Made by a program: the position numbers and the translations under genes. From NCBI RefSeq assembly GCF_007748175.1, contig NZ_CP037422.1:5100334-5164333 (forward strand): 64,000 nt of DNA. The letters are read 5' to 3'. Position 1 is the stretch's first letter. Each line of letters begins with the position of its first letter. This document shows positions 24,774-34,014 of this stretch, in pieces. The stretch is from Gimesia aquarii (lineage in GTDB: Bacteria > Planctomycetota > Planctomycetia > Planctomycetales > Planctomycetaceae). The notes beneath the pieces are model-generated. The model was not told the origin of the DNA. It did not search any database and saw only the letters and a program-made list of their open reading frames with translations.

Positions 24774-26795
24774 CTATAGCCAGAAGAAGCGTCGGCAGGT
24801 TTCTACAACATCGCCAAACAGAACGTAGAACAGACTGCGTTGTCCGCAATCAATTTTAGCGCTGACTTCCGCTCCAATGCGTAACGAAGGCAATTTTTCT
24901 TTTTCAAATGTCGCATAGGTTTCCACAATACTACCAGTTTCTTCGGATTGATTAGCACGTGTCGAAATCTCAGTCACTTCGCCTTCATAGCTTAATTCGT
25001 TCGAAGTGGCCAGAATGAATTCTACGGGCAAGTCGATGTCTCCTTTTCGATCCATCGCTTTGAGAATATGTCCCATCCGCTTTTCTTCCACATCGAGTTC
25101 CAACTGCCAGGGGCCCGTATCGTCCATAATTTCCAGTAGTAATTCACCACGTTGAACGGGACGGTCTTTTAAAAGTTGTTCAATTTGGAACGTGGTGACC
25201 ACACCATCAATGGGAGCTTTGACATTCAATTTAGCAAGGCGACCCTCTAGAATCTCAAGGTGTTTTTTGAGCCCAAAGATTTCAGTTCGTAGTTCATTCC
25301 TTTTACCAGTTAACTCGATAATATCCTTGTTTGGCCGTTTGTCATTTCCTGTTTGTAAATTTGCGACCGTGGCTTGCAATTGTAATGCTAAACCTCTGAG
25401 TTCGTTTTTTACACCTAGTACTTCTGCTTTTAATTCGTCATTGCGGATTTCGACCAGCAGATCTCCTTTTTTCACACGCTGGCCACTTTCCACATGAATG
25501 TCAACCACCTCACCTTCCCAGTTGGTAAACACTTCGCGTTGGATTGTGGGCATCAATCTGCCATCACAAGAAACACGATAATCATAGGGCACCAAAGCGA
25601 GTGTGATTCCGACAGCAATGATGACTGCAAGAATCAGCAGAGTTTTTACCAGGGTTTTCCCACGCAAGGCTGCAAAGCAACGACCGATGAATCTCCAGAA
25701 CGGCATCAGGAAGATACTTTCGTAACTACGTGAATTCGCGATACCAGTGGCAATATGGCCGGATAACAATTCTGCATGATTTTCTAAATGTGGCCTTGGT
25801 TGACTATCGGTAATCTGTTCGACGATCAGCCCACCAATCAACTTTTTCGGCACGTCACTTTTTCGACCGCTTAAAGCCTCTTCATCATGTTTAATCATTT
25901 TGTCAGGCTCAAAGAGTGGTACGATCAAAATCATACGGGTCCCACTTTCCTGCAGATAATCTGCCAGTGGTTCCTCAATTTGAGGTGGAATTGCATCCAC
26001 GGCTCCTGAATAAATAAAGGTCTCCCGCATCGAAAGCACTTTATTCGAGAGCTTGGAGAGTAGTCTTACGGTGTTCGCGCGTTTGTTTACTTTATCCTGA
26101 CCATTAATGGCAGTGATAACTGTTTTTTTACCGTACTGCATGGCGAGACTCACTCGGTCTGCATTCAGTAGTTGCCTGCCATCATTAACTACCGTAGCGC
26201 CCACTTCTGATAAATCCAGGCTGCGATGCAGTTGCAACACAAACTGGTCGACTTCTTCCCAAACTTCCAGTGAGGCATCGGTTTTACTGGCTTTCTCGTG
26301 TTCTGCCAGATAGTGCGACGCATAACCAGACATTTGCTCCACAAATTGCAAATAACCGGGATGGGCCTGTTTGGGAGAATTTGGGCGTTGGAAGATTTCA
26401 ATCACACCAACCGGCTTTTTCCGAATCGATAAGGCAGCGACGACAATCAGGTTATCCGTGGGTAAATGCACATCAGTGTCACTATCAGCGGTAAAAATGC
26501 GTGCTTCGGCGGTGGATAAGACATCAGACAATAATCGTTGGTTCTTCAGAATGGCTTCCGGCTCTTCATAAAAACCAGTGTCAGCCAGATTGACTTCGCT
26601 TTTGATCGCGAGCCGACCACTCTCATCAATTAACCAAGCAGCACCTGCCGTTGCCCCGAGGCCGGCAACGACCCTGCGGAGAAACTCACGGAAAAATGTT
26701 TCCGGTGCCACATTTGAATGAGCGAACTCTTCAATTTCCCGTGCGATACGAACAACACGTTCACGGGTCTGGCTGGGTGATTGAGTGCTTGTCAT
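24774..26795 (-). CDS. GAF-domain protein fused to an HlyD-type membrane adaptor
   Basis: The 673-residue protein has two soluble GAF-like domains: about residues 20-165 (AGLGATAGAAWLIDESGRLAI) and about 185-350 (VGATVVNDGRQLLNADRVSLA). One transmembrane helix follows at about 384-405 (LLILAVIIAVGITLALVPYD). Next comes a periplasmic adaptor part with a split biotinyl/lipoyl domain (VDIHVESGQRVKKGDLLVEI, LNVKAPIDGVVTTF) around a coiled hairpin, and a beta-barrel domain. HlyD adaptors normally link an inner-membrane pump to the outer membrane; here the cytoplasmic side is a sensor-like module. It points away from the HlyD and M50-HlyD genes at 27477 and 28490. Confidence 0.88.
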   Translation of the reverse strand: MTSTQSPSQTRERVVRIAREIEEFAHSNVAPETFFREFLRRVVAGLGATAGAAWLIDESGRLAIKSEVNLADTGFYEEPEAILKNQRLLSDVLSTAEARIFTADSDTDVHLPTDNLIVVAALSIRKKPVGVIEIFQRPNSPKQAHPGYLQFVEQMSGYASHYLAEHEKASKTDASLEVWEEVDQFVLQLHRSLDLSEVGATVVNDGRQLLNADRVSLAMQYGKKTVITAINGQDKVNKRANTVRLLSKLSNKVLSMRETFIYSGAVDAIPPQIEEPLADYLQESGTRMILIVPLFEPDKMIKHDEEALSGRKSDVPKKLIGGLIVEQITDSQPRPHLENHAELLSGHIATGIANSRSYESIFLMPFWRFIGRCFAALRGKTLVKTLLILAVIIAVGITLALVPYDYRVSCDGRLMPTIQREVFTNWEGEVVDIHVESGQRVKKGDLLVEIRNDELKAEVLGVKNELRGLALQLQATVANLQTGNDKRPNKDIIELTGKRNELRTEIFGLKKHLEILEGRLAKLNVKAPIDGVVTTFQIEQLLKDRPVQRGELLLEIMDDTGPWQLELDVEEKRMGHILKAMDRKGDIDLPVEFILATSNELSYEGEVTEISTRANQSEETGSIVETYATFEKEKLPSLRIGAEVSAKIDCGQRSLFYVLFGDVVETCRRFFWL

Positions 26796-27476
26796 CGAGA
26801 TTGATTACCTGTTAGTTATTTCTTTTAGTATCAATTCTTATACTTCTTAAGAAGCAAAGTCTTCTGAAATTTATACGGTACAAAAGGCAGAATATATAGT
26901 TTTAGATGTCTCTTCTCGCCGTTTTTCGTGATATGGACAGTCTTACATAAGCAGATTTTATTCGGAAATGTGACTGTTTGCAAAATCCCATTTCCTCGTA
27001 TCTCCCATTTTTTCCCTATGTTGTGTAAAAGAAACGGAAGATTTGTCTAACCCCTTCAACACCAAAGAATCGTATAAAACGTCTTCTTTGAGAAGAGACG
27101 CTCAAATATTTAAAGTATAACATGCGTATAAAAGAAACAAACCATAATTTGAAATCTGACAGCCACTTACAACGAGTCAGTGGGTAAAGGAGCGGGGAAA
27201 TTGAGTGTGCAGATTACAGGAATGGGTGATTTGTGCCGTTTGTGTCATTCATAGAGACAAGGTGTCTCGTCTCAACCAGGCGTTAGGTTCCGATCCAACC
27301 CTGAAAATTCACAATAGCATCATGAAAAATCGCTTGTCAGTGGGGGCAGAGAGACGTTAGATATATGGCTCAGAAGTGTCTATATTTATATATGCTGGAG
27401 CATGTTGACATAGAAATCATAAACGGAAGTATTGAGACCTTCCCGAACTACTTGGATCCACATTGAGGATGAAGTG
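26796..27476. other. Divergent intergenic region of the HlyD cluster
   Basis: AT-rich with no convincing gene. It contains small hairpins at 27080-27100 (CGTCTTCT/AGAAGAGACG) and 27254-27268 (GAGAC/GTCTC) and a TTGACA hexamer at 27415-27420 without a clear partner. It presumably carries the promoters of both the GAF-HlyD gene and the HlyD/M50 operon. Confidence 0.4.
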
Positions 27477-28424
27477 ATGAAGTTAAACTTAGCGAAGACT
27501 TTTTGCTGTGCGATACTGTTAATTGGGACAAGTTGGATCTTGACCGAAAGCAGTTCGAATGCAGGTGAACAACCGCAGAATAGATCGGATTCAGCAGCAC
27601 CTGTTTCTGCCATTACAATCAATGAATGCCGCATTAAGTTAATTGATCGCGTCATTTTAGGTAGTGATCGACCTGGTGTCTTGGATTACGTAGAGCCCAG
27701 TGAAGGGGAAAAAGTCAAAAAAGGGCAGGAGATTGCCGCGTTAAAAACGGAATCACTTAAAGCGGCACGCAAAACAGCCGAAACGCGTGCCACAAATGAT
27801 ATTGAGATTCGTTACTCCAAAAAAGCCAGAGACACTTCTTATGTTGAATTGGAAATCAATCTGGATATTAACAAACGCGTCCCAGGCACTATTACACCAC
27901 TGGATATCAAGCGTTTGGAACTGAATGCCGAAAAGAGCGATTTACAAATTGAACAGGCTGAGATGGAATTCCTGATGAATAAATTGCAGCTTGAAGAAAT
28001 CGACGCTCAGCTCAAAGAAACTAAGATTATTGCACCCTTTGACGGGGTTGTGACTAAAAAATTCCGCTCCACTGGCGAAGTCGTACGTCATGGAGATGAA
28101 GTGTTGGAGTTAGTCAGCACGAAACGGGTTAAAGTCGAAGGTTACGTAAATATTCAAGATACGTGGAAGTTTCATGAGGGAACTCCGGTTGAAGTCGAAG
28201 TGGACATTCCCGGAATCCGTTTACCCATCGAAGATCGAAAATATCATGGAAAAATTACATTTATCGATGTCGAAGTTGAGCCCATTCATGGAAAGTCTAT
28301 CAAAGTTTGGGCAGAAGTGGAGAATCTCGACAATGTTCTGAAAGCTGGGTATATGGCCACGATGAAGATCCTGCCCGATAAGTCAGACAGCAAAGTCGCT
28401 CAGGAAACATCGGTTAAAAAGTAA
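27477..28424 (+). CDS. Periplasmic HlyD/RND-type adaptor protein
   Basis: GAGGA seven bases upstream fixes the start at 27477, giving 315 residues. A signal peptide (MKLNLAKTFCCAILLIGTSW) is followed by a lipoyl half-domain (GVLDYVEPSEGEKVKKGQEI), a long helical hairpin (about residues 85-165), the second lipoyl half (KIIAPFDGVVTKKFRSTGEV) and a beta-barrel domain. Unlike the GAF-fused protein it has no membrane helix after the signal. The M50-HlyD gene starts 65 bases downstream on the same strand, so the two are probably one operon. There is no pump gene beside it. Confidence 0.88.
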   Translation: MKLNLAKTFCCAILLIGTSWILTESSSNAGEQPQNRSDSAAPVSAITINECRIKLIDRVILGSDRPGVLDYVEPSEGEKVKKGQEIAALKTESLKAARKTAETRATNDIEIRYSKKARDTSYVELEINLDINKRVPGTITPLDIKRLELNAEKSDLQIEQAEMEFLMNKLQLEEIDAQLKETKIIAPFDGVVTKKFRSTGEVVRHGDEVLELVSTKRVKVEGYVNIQDTWKFHEGTPVEVEVDIPGIRLPIEDRKYHGKITFIDVEVEPIHGKSIKVWAEVENLDNVLKAGYMATMKILPDKSDSKVAQETSVKK

Positions 28425-28489
28425 TCATTGCGTTTGACACAGACTGATACCAAAGAACTCCACATTACTGTTAAAGACCTTTCTTGCTC

Positions 28490-30712
28490 ATGAGTACTTT
28501 AAGCGAATCCATGACATCCTCAACGGAACGACCGATTCCGTTGAGCGTGCGCGATGATTTGATCAGCAAGTGGATTCACTATAAAGGTCTTGGTTATTGG
28601 GTCATTAAAGATCCGGTTTCATTGAAGTACACACGATTGCATCCAGAACAATACTATATACTGAATTTGTTGAACGGAGAACTCAGTCCCGAAGAAATCA
28701 AAGATGAGGTCCATCGGCAATTTCCGACCTTGTTACTTTCCATTTCAGAGATTCAGCAATTAATTGCTGACTTGTATCGAAAAGGTCTGCTGACCAGCGG
28801 GCGCCCCGGGCAAGGGGTCACACTGATAAAACAGCACCGGGAAGAAAAAAAGAAAAAGATCTTTACCACGTTTAAGAATCTGCTTTATCTCAGGTTGCCT
28901 GGTTGGGACCCGGAAACTTCATTGCAGAAATTATATCCTTATGTGCAATGGATGTGGCGTCCCTGGGCAACGACGATGTTTGCTTTGTTAATTGTTTCAT
29001 CCTGGATTCTGATTGGTGTTCAGTTCGAAGTCTTTCGTAGCAAATTACCCGAATTTCAGCAATTTTTCGGCTGGCCCAATCTGATGTATATGTGGTTTGT
29101 GCTCGGGGCTGCTAAAGTGGTGCATGAATTTGGCCATGGATTGTCGTGCAAGCATTACGGCGGCGAATGCCATGGTATGGGGATTATGTTTTTAGTGTTT
29201 AGCCCTTGCCTCTATTGTGATGTTTCTGATTCCTGGATGCTGAGGAATAAATGGAAGCGAATCATTATCGGTGGCGCGGGAATGTATATTGAAGTGATCA
29301 TGTCTGCGATTGCCGTTTGGGTGTGGTGGTTCACAAAGCCAGGCTTGCTGAATCACTTAGCGTTAAATCTGTTTTTTGTATCGACGGTTACCACCGTGAT
29401 ATTTAATGCCAACCCATTGATGCGATTCGATGGTTACTACATGATGAGCGATTTTCTTGAAATACCTAATTTAAGGCAAAAAGCAGATAAGCATCTTCGT
29501 GATACATTTGCCTGGTATTGCCTGGGGATTGAATCTCAGCGTGATCCTTTCATGCCGGAGACAGGAAAGTTTGGATTCATTCTGTTCGCAATTGCATCCG
29601 CTTTCTATCGCTGGTTTGTGATGTTTGGGATTACGCTTTTCCTGTATACCGTTTTAAAACCATACGATTTACAAAGTATTGGAGTGACATTGGCTGTCAT
29701 TTCTGTCGTGACATTTATTGGTGGCATCTTACACAACATCTACAAAATTATTAAAGCACCGAGGACCGAACCCATGAATTACTACAAAGTCACAGCGACT
29801 CTCACCGTCACTGCTGCTGTGATTCTTGGAATTCTTTTAATTCCAGTCCCCATGCATTTTGAGGCACCCTTTATTGTGGAAGGGTACGGAGTAAAGCATG
29901 TTTATACGACGGAAACCGGTCGATTAGACCGAGTCTATGTCGAACCCGGTCAAACCGTGGAAAAGGGACAGTTATTAGCAAGCATTGTGAATCTCGAAAA
30001 AGAAGATGAACTCAACAAACTAAAGGTAGATCGAAAAGTTCAAGAAGGAGAAATCCGTAAATATCTGGCATTAGATGATCTGGCCGGAGTTAAGGTATCC
30101 AAAGAAAGACTGGCTTCAACTGAAGAAAGAATTGCTGATATCGAAGAGCAATTACGAAATATGAAAGTGGTAGCACCTATCAGTGGAATCGTGATTGCCC
30201 CTGCCAGTCGGCCTGAGCCGAAATTGTCCGATTCCAAAAAACAGTTATCTGGTTGGTTTGGTACTCCCCTTGATGCGAAAAATGCCAATTGTTATCTCGA
30301 AAAACAGACTCACATGTTGAGTGTCGCTCCCGAATCGCGTTTCCAGGCGGTGTTGTTTATCGACCAGGAATACCGCAATGATTTTAAATTGAATCAAAAT
30401 GTTGAACTCAAACTGGAACATTTACCTGAAAAAACCTATCAGTCACAGATTGAACGTGTTGCGCATGGGCACCTTGATTATGTACCCCCAACACTCTCAA
30501 ACAAAATGGGGGGAGAAGTGCCAACAGTGACAGATAAAGATGGTCGGGAAAAATTAACCAGTACGGCTTACCAGGCGATTGTTCCACTTGATGAAGACGT
30601 CAAGTTGTTTCGAGCAAACATGCGCGGTAAAGCGCGTTTTGAAGTGAGTCAGTTAACCACCGGTCAGTGGTTATGGCGCTACTTCCGAAAAACGTTCCAC
30701 TTCCGTCTCTGA
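28490..30712 (+). CDS. PqqD-like / M50 site-2 protease-like / HlyD fusion membrane protein
   Basis: From ATG 28490 the protein has 740 residues. Residues ~20-105 form a PqqD-like winged-helix (GYWVIKDPVSLKYTRLHPEQ, LIADLYRKGLLT). Membrane helices begin near residue 162. The zinc-protease motif HEFGH is at 212-216, and NANPLMRFDG (306-315) supplies the third ligand Asp314, as in M50 site-2 proteases. More helices follow to about residue 455, then a periplasmic HlyD part with lipoyl halves (VYVEPGQTVEKGQLLASI, KVVAPISGIVIAPAS). It may cut a substrate in the membrane and hand it to the periplasm. The substrate is unknown. Confidence 0.87.
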   Translation: MSTLSESMTSSTERPIPLSVRDDLISKWIHYKGLGYWVIKDPVSLKYTRLHPEQYYILNLLNGELSPEEIKDEVHRQFPTLLLSISEIQQLIADLYRKGLLTSGRPGQGVTLIKQHREEKKKKIFTTFKNLLYLRLPGWDPETSLQKLYPYVQWMWRPWATTMFALLIVSSWILIGVQFEVFRSKLPEFQQFFGWPNLMYMWFVLGAAKVVHEFGHGLSCKHYGGECHGMGIMFLVFSPCLYCDVSDSWMLRNKWKRIIIGGAGMYIEVIMSAIAVWVWWFTKPGLLNHLALNLFFVSTVTTVIFNANPLMRFDGYYMMSDFLEIPNLRQKADKHLRDTFAWYCLGIESQRDPFMPETGKFGFILFAIASAFYRWFVMFGITLFLYTVLKPYDLQSIGVTLAVISVVTFIGGILHNIYKIIKAPRTEPMNYYKVTATLTVTAAVILGILLIPVPMHFEAPFIVEGYGVKHVYTTETGRLDRVYVEPGQTVEKGQLLASIVNLEKEDELNKLKVDRKVQEGEIRKYLALDDLAGVKVSKERLASTEERIADIEEQLRNMKVVAPISGIVIAPASRPEPKLSDSKKQLSGWFGTPLDAKNANCYLEKQTHMLSVAPESRFQAVLFIDQEYRNDFKLNQNVELKLEHLPEKTYQSQIERVAHGHLDYVPPTLSNKMGGEVPTVTDKDGREKLTSTAYQAIVPLDEDVKLFRANMRGKARFEVSQLTTGQWLWRYFRKTFHFRL

Positions 30713-30765
30713 TTTTTTTTCCAGCTTGATTCAAATCGTCTTTCAAAGCCGCACTCAGGAACCGT

Positions 30766-32115
30766 ATGACCAATATCCTTTCCGAAGCTGTCAAACTACT
30801 CCAAGCCAATCAGGCAAAAAAAGCAGAAGACCTTTTAAGCACTTACTATCCAGCAAATTTAAATAATGCGCAATTCCTACATTTATATGGACTGGCGGCT
30901 TCAGATTCCGGGGACTATCAGTCGGGTATCGAACGGGTGAAAAAAGCGATTGCTTTGAACCCAAAGATTGCCGAGTTTCATCATAATCTTGCAGCCATCT
31001 ATCGGCTTCTGGGTGAGTTCAAGTTGTCAGAGCAATGTTATCTGACAGCGTTGCAATTGAAACCTGATTATGCAGAGGCCTATTTCAATTATTCTGCCGC
31101 CAAAAAGTTTACGAAAGATGATCCGATTGTTCCCATTCTCGAGCAACAATTGTCACGATCCGATCTTTCCGATGAAGACCGTTGTTTTTTGGGTTTTGCT
31201 GCTGGCAATATTTTCAATGATATCAAGGAGTACGACAAAGCATTTTCTTATTATGGGGTGGGAAATCGGTCCAAAAATGCCCGTTTCGATATTAATCAGT
31301 TTCGGAGTGAAATAGATCAACTCATTTCCGTTTTTTCTTCCAGTTTCATCCAGCAATGTACTTCACTGGGATCTGCCAGCCAGATCCCAGTCTTTATCTT
31401 AGGAATGCCCCGGACGGGAACAACGCTGGTGGAGCAGATCTTATCCTGTCATCCTGAAGTTCATGGAGCAGGAGAGTTGCCCGATATCGCGAGCATTGCG
31501 GGAACAATGAGACAACATGCGACTCAGAAATCTAATTTTCCGGAATGTGTAACACATCTCCCTGATAATATCTTTTCAGGATTTGCAGATGCCTATCTGC
31601 GCCGTTTGCGGACGTTCGACCAGTCGGCTGTGAGGATTATTAATAAGATGCCTCCTAATTTTTTGTATCTCGGACTGATTACGATCATGTTTCCTGAAGC
31701 AAAGATTATCCATTGCCAGAGACATCCACTTGATACTTGCCTCTCTTGTTATTTTCAACGTTTCCGCCGAGGGCATGATTATTCTTTCAATTTGAAGCAT
31801 TTAGGACTTTATTATCGGGAATACGAACGATTAATGGAACATTGGCGAAACGTACTGCCGGTAAAACCTTATGAATTACACTATTCGGAACTGGTAGCCA
31901 ACCAAGAAGAGCAGAGCAGGAGCTTAATTGATTTTATTGATGTTTCCTGGAATGAGCGTTGTCTGAATTTTCAGGAAAATATTCGACCAGTAACAACCGC
32001 AAGTAATTTGCAAGTCCGTCGTCCCATGAATCGATCAGGCTTAGATCGCTGGAAAAACTATGATCGTCATCTCGGAATCCTTCGAGATGCTTTGGGCATT
32101 TCTGAAACGGAATGA
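30766..32115 (+). CDS. TPR-repeat sulfotransferase
   Basis: The 449-residue protein has tetratricopeptide helices at about residues 1-160 (HLYGLAASDSGDYQSGIERV, HHNLAAIYRLLGEFKLSEQC). A sulfotransferase domain follows, with the PAPS-binding loop ILGMPRTGTTLVEQIL at about 211-226 and the 3'-phosphate motif around KIIHCQRHPLDTCLSCYF. It transfers sulfate from PAPS to a hydroxyl group. TPR-sulfotransferases are frequent in planctomycetes, and acceptors are mostly unknown. It follows the M50-HlyD gene by 53 bases on the same strand, which hints that the exported product of that cluster could be sulfated. Confidence 0.9.
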   Translation: MTNILSEAVKLLQANQAKKAEDLLSTYYPANLNNAQFLHLYGLAASDSGDYQSGIERVKKAIALNPKIAEFHHNLAAIYRLLGEFKLSEQCYLTALQLKPDYAEAYFNYSAAKKFTKDDPIVPILEQQLSRSDLSDEDRCFLGFAAGNIFNDIKEYDKAFSYYGVGNRSKNARFDINQFRSEIDQLISVFSSSFIQQCTSLGSASQIPVFILGMPRTGTTLVEQILSCHPEVHGAGELPDIASIAGTMRQHATQKSNFPECVTHLPDNIFSGFADAYLRRLRTFDQSAVRIINKMPPNFLYLGLITIMFPEAKIIHCQRHPLDTCLSCYFQRFRRGHDYSFNLKHLGLYYREYERLMEHWRNVLPVKPYELHYSELVANQEEQSRSLIDFIDVSWNERCLNFQENIRPVTTASNLQVRRPMNRSGLDRWKNYDRHLGILRDALGISETE

Positions 32116-32149
32116 ATGACTTGCATTCTCAGGCTTGTGAGAGGGCCCA

Positions 32150-33487
32150 TTATTGAAGAATGGGAACAATCCCCGTTTGGTTTTGAGTCGATGCCCACCA
32201 GAGTCGCCACAATCGTTCATTGTAGCCAAAATTTTGTTTACTAATCTTTTGCAGTGCCAGCAGGATTGCTTCGTTCTGGTGAGAATATTTTACAGATACC
32301 GTTCGCATGCGAATCTTTGGTTGTTGTGAAGGCAATACAATCACGCCGTTAGGATAACGGCCCGCTAATAATCCTGCTTCAATATCAGGCGGCAGAACGA
32401 CACCAGAATTTCCAAATGTACCATTCGTATTGTAACTGTAAGTCGAAGTCGCATCGGGAACCCTAACTCGATACGTATGCTTGGTGATCAATGCAGAAAT
32501 CAGATCCGGGATCACAGATTGATCACCAATTGCTTCCAGTCCACTCCCAGCTCGTTGTACGATGACATTTGATTTATTTTTTAAAGCTTGAATGAAATAA
32601 GCGATCGCTTTAGTCGCGTCTCGTTTTGTGAGCGCTTGCAGTGCGGCTGTTCGGATTGCCTGATTGGGATCAGTAAGCACTAATTCCGCCAGAGGACGTA
32701 ATGGTTTGTCACCTGTGATCTGAGTAAGTGTAGAAACGAGCAGGGATCGAATGGCGATGCTCTTATGCTTTCCCATTAGCCGAGCCAGACCAGCCACAGC
32801 ATAAGGGTCTGAGATACTTTGAATCTCTCTTAAACCTGCTTGCTGTCTTAAGAGATCATTACCGTTAGTCCAAGCCAGCCAGAGCTTGATTTTCTTGATC
32901 CATGCGCGTTCTTTTTCGAGATCGGCTTCATTTTTTTCCAGTAATTCCAGTTCAGCAGAGGAAACATAGCGTCCTTTGTATTTGATATAACCATTGCCCC
33001 GCATTACCTCATCACGGGTTGTCCATTCGCCATTCCGTTTTGTATATCCTAGTGAGGCACGTGCTTTAGCATGATCAGGGTTGAGACGGATGATCTGTTC
33101 CATTTCCTGATTTCGCTGTGCACGCAGATGGTTTTGAGAACACCACTCAGCTAGTTTGAGGTGTGCTTCAACTGTGTCTTCAATATTTTTAGACTTTGTT
33201 TCGTATTCTTCGATGACGAGGGGGCGATTCGTGATAAACTCAATGTGCTCGGCATCGATACTAATCGAGCCACCCGAGAGAGTTTTCATGATACGAGTTT
33301 CTTTTGAACCCATTTTTGTGAAGGGGACAATTTTTCCTCGAATTTCACCACCATTTTTTAGCTTGATTAAATCTGCCGACACTTTGGTTCGTGAAGGATC
33401 TGCCAGAATGATCAATGTGCATAAAATCAGACCGATGGAGACATTGATTGGCGAGAGTTGAAATGGATGTGTGATCTTATTTCTCAT
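32150..33487 (-). CDS. Secreted HEAT-repeat protein of unknown function
   Basis: From ATG 33487 the product has 445 residues; the longer form would need a TTG start. A signal anchor (PINVSIGLILCTLIILADP) precedes a small beta domain (ADLIKLKNGGEIRGKIVPF). Next come a TPR-like segment (LAEWCSQNHLRAQRNQEMEQ), a charged helix, and about four HEAT repeats from residue ~210 to 320 (PYAVAGLARLMGKHKSIAIR, AIRTAALQALTKRDATKAIA). No catalytic motif is visible, so a scaffold role in the periplasm is likely. It converges on the sulfotransferase with a 34-base gap. Confidence 0.8.
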   Translation of the reverse strand: MRNKITHPFQLSPINVSIGLILCTLIILADPSRTKVSADLIKLKNGGEIRGKIVPFTKMGSKETRIMKTLSGGSISIDAEHIEFITNRPLVIEEYETKSKNIEDTVEAHLKLAEWCSQNHLRAQRNQEMEQIIRLNPDHAKARASLGYTKRNGEWTTRDEVMRGNGYIKYKGRYVSSAELELLEKNEADLEKERAWIKKIKLWLAWTNGNDLLRQQAGLREIQSISDPYAVAGLARLMGKHKSIAIRSLLVSTLTQITGDKPLRPLAELVLTDPNQAIRTAALQALTKRDATKAIAYFIQALKNKSNVIVQRAGSGLEAIGDQSVIPDLISALITKHTYRVRVPDATSTYSYNTNGTFGNSGVVLPPDIEAGLLAGRYPNGVIVLPSQQPKIRMRTVSVKYSHQNEAILLALQKISKQNFGYNERLWRLWWASTQNQTGIVPILQ

Positions 33488-34014
33488 ACCAGTCCACTTT
33501 ACGAAATTGATGGTATTCGAAGTCTTTGTCTGACTCAAAAAACGTTCAGAGATTCAAATTCAGCTTGTGCGAAACTGCTTTTATTGTAGACCTGCTAACC
33601 GGATTTGAATAGTTCTTTAAATCGGCCTGTTCTGTTTTACTAGTGAATCAAAGCCCGATTTTTTCACTGCCGAGAGAGTATATACAAACTGAATTATAGA
33701 AATAATCTGATTAAGACTCCAATGAAATCAGGAATGACGTGAAAATGTTCAGTTCTCTTAGTGAATATTCTTGAAATCCAGCCCAAACAAAGCTGGATTC
33801 CTATTTGGTAGGGTGGGTAGAATGGGGGTTGTGAAACAAGGTTCTATCGAGAGAATCTGTGATCCGAGTCTGTTTTCAAACACAGTTTTCGCTGACAGTC
33901 TTCCAGTGATGTAGACTTCAAAAGAAGTGATTTCGTTTTGATCTCAACCACTCAGGTTGTTTCCTTTCATCTACCAAAATCTGTTTCCCTTATCATAATT
34001 GAAAAGACGGCAAT
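33488..34014. other. Divergent intergenic region with a stable hairpin
   Basis: No gene recognised. An 8-bp stem (AATCCAGC, 33775-33782, with GCTGGATT, 33792-33799) lies 215 bases upstream of the 34015 gene and could belong to its leader or end the opposite transcript's leader. The rest is AT-rich. Confidence 0.4.

Noticed and set aside
27283-27304. T-arm-like GGTTCCGATCCAACC
   Set aside because: No anticodon or D-arm upstream and no acceptor stem; only a 4-bp hairpin.
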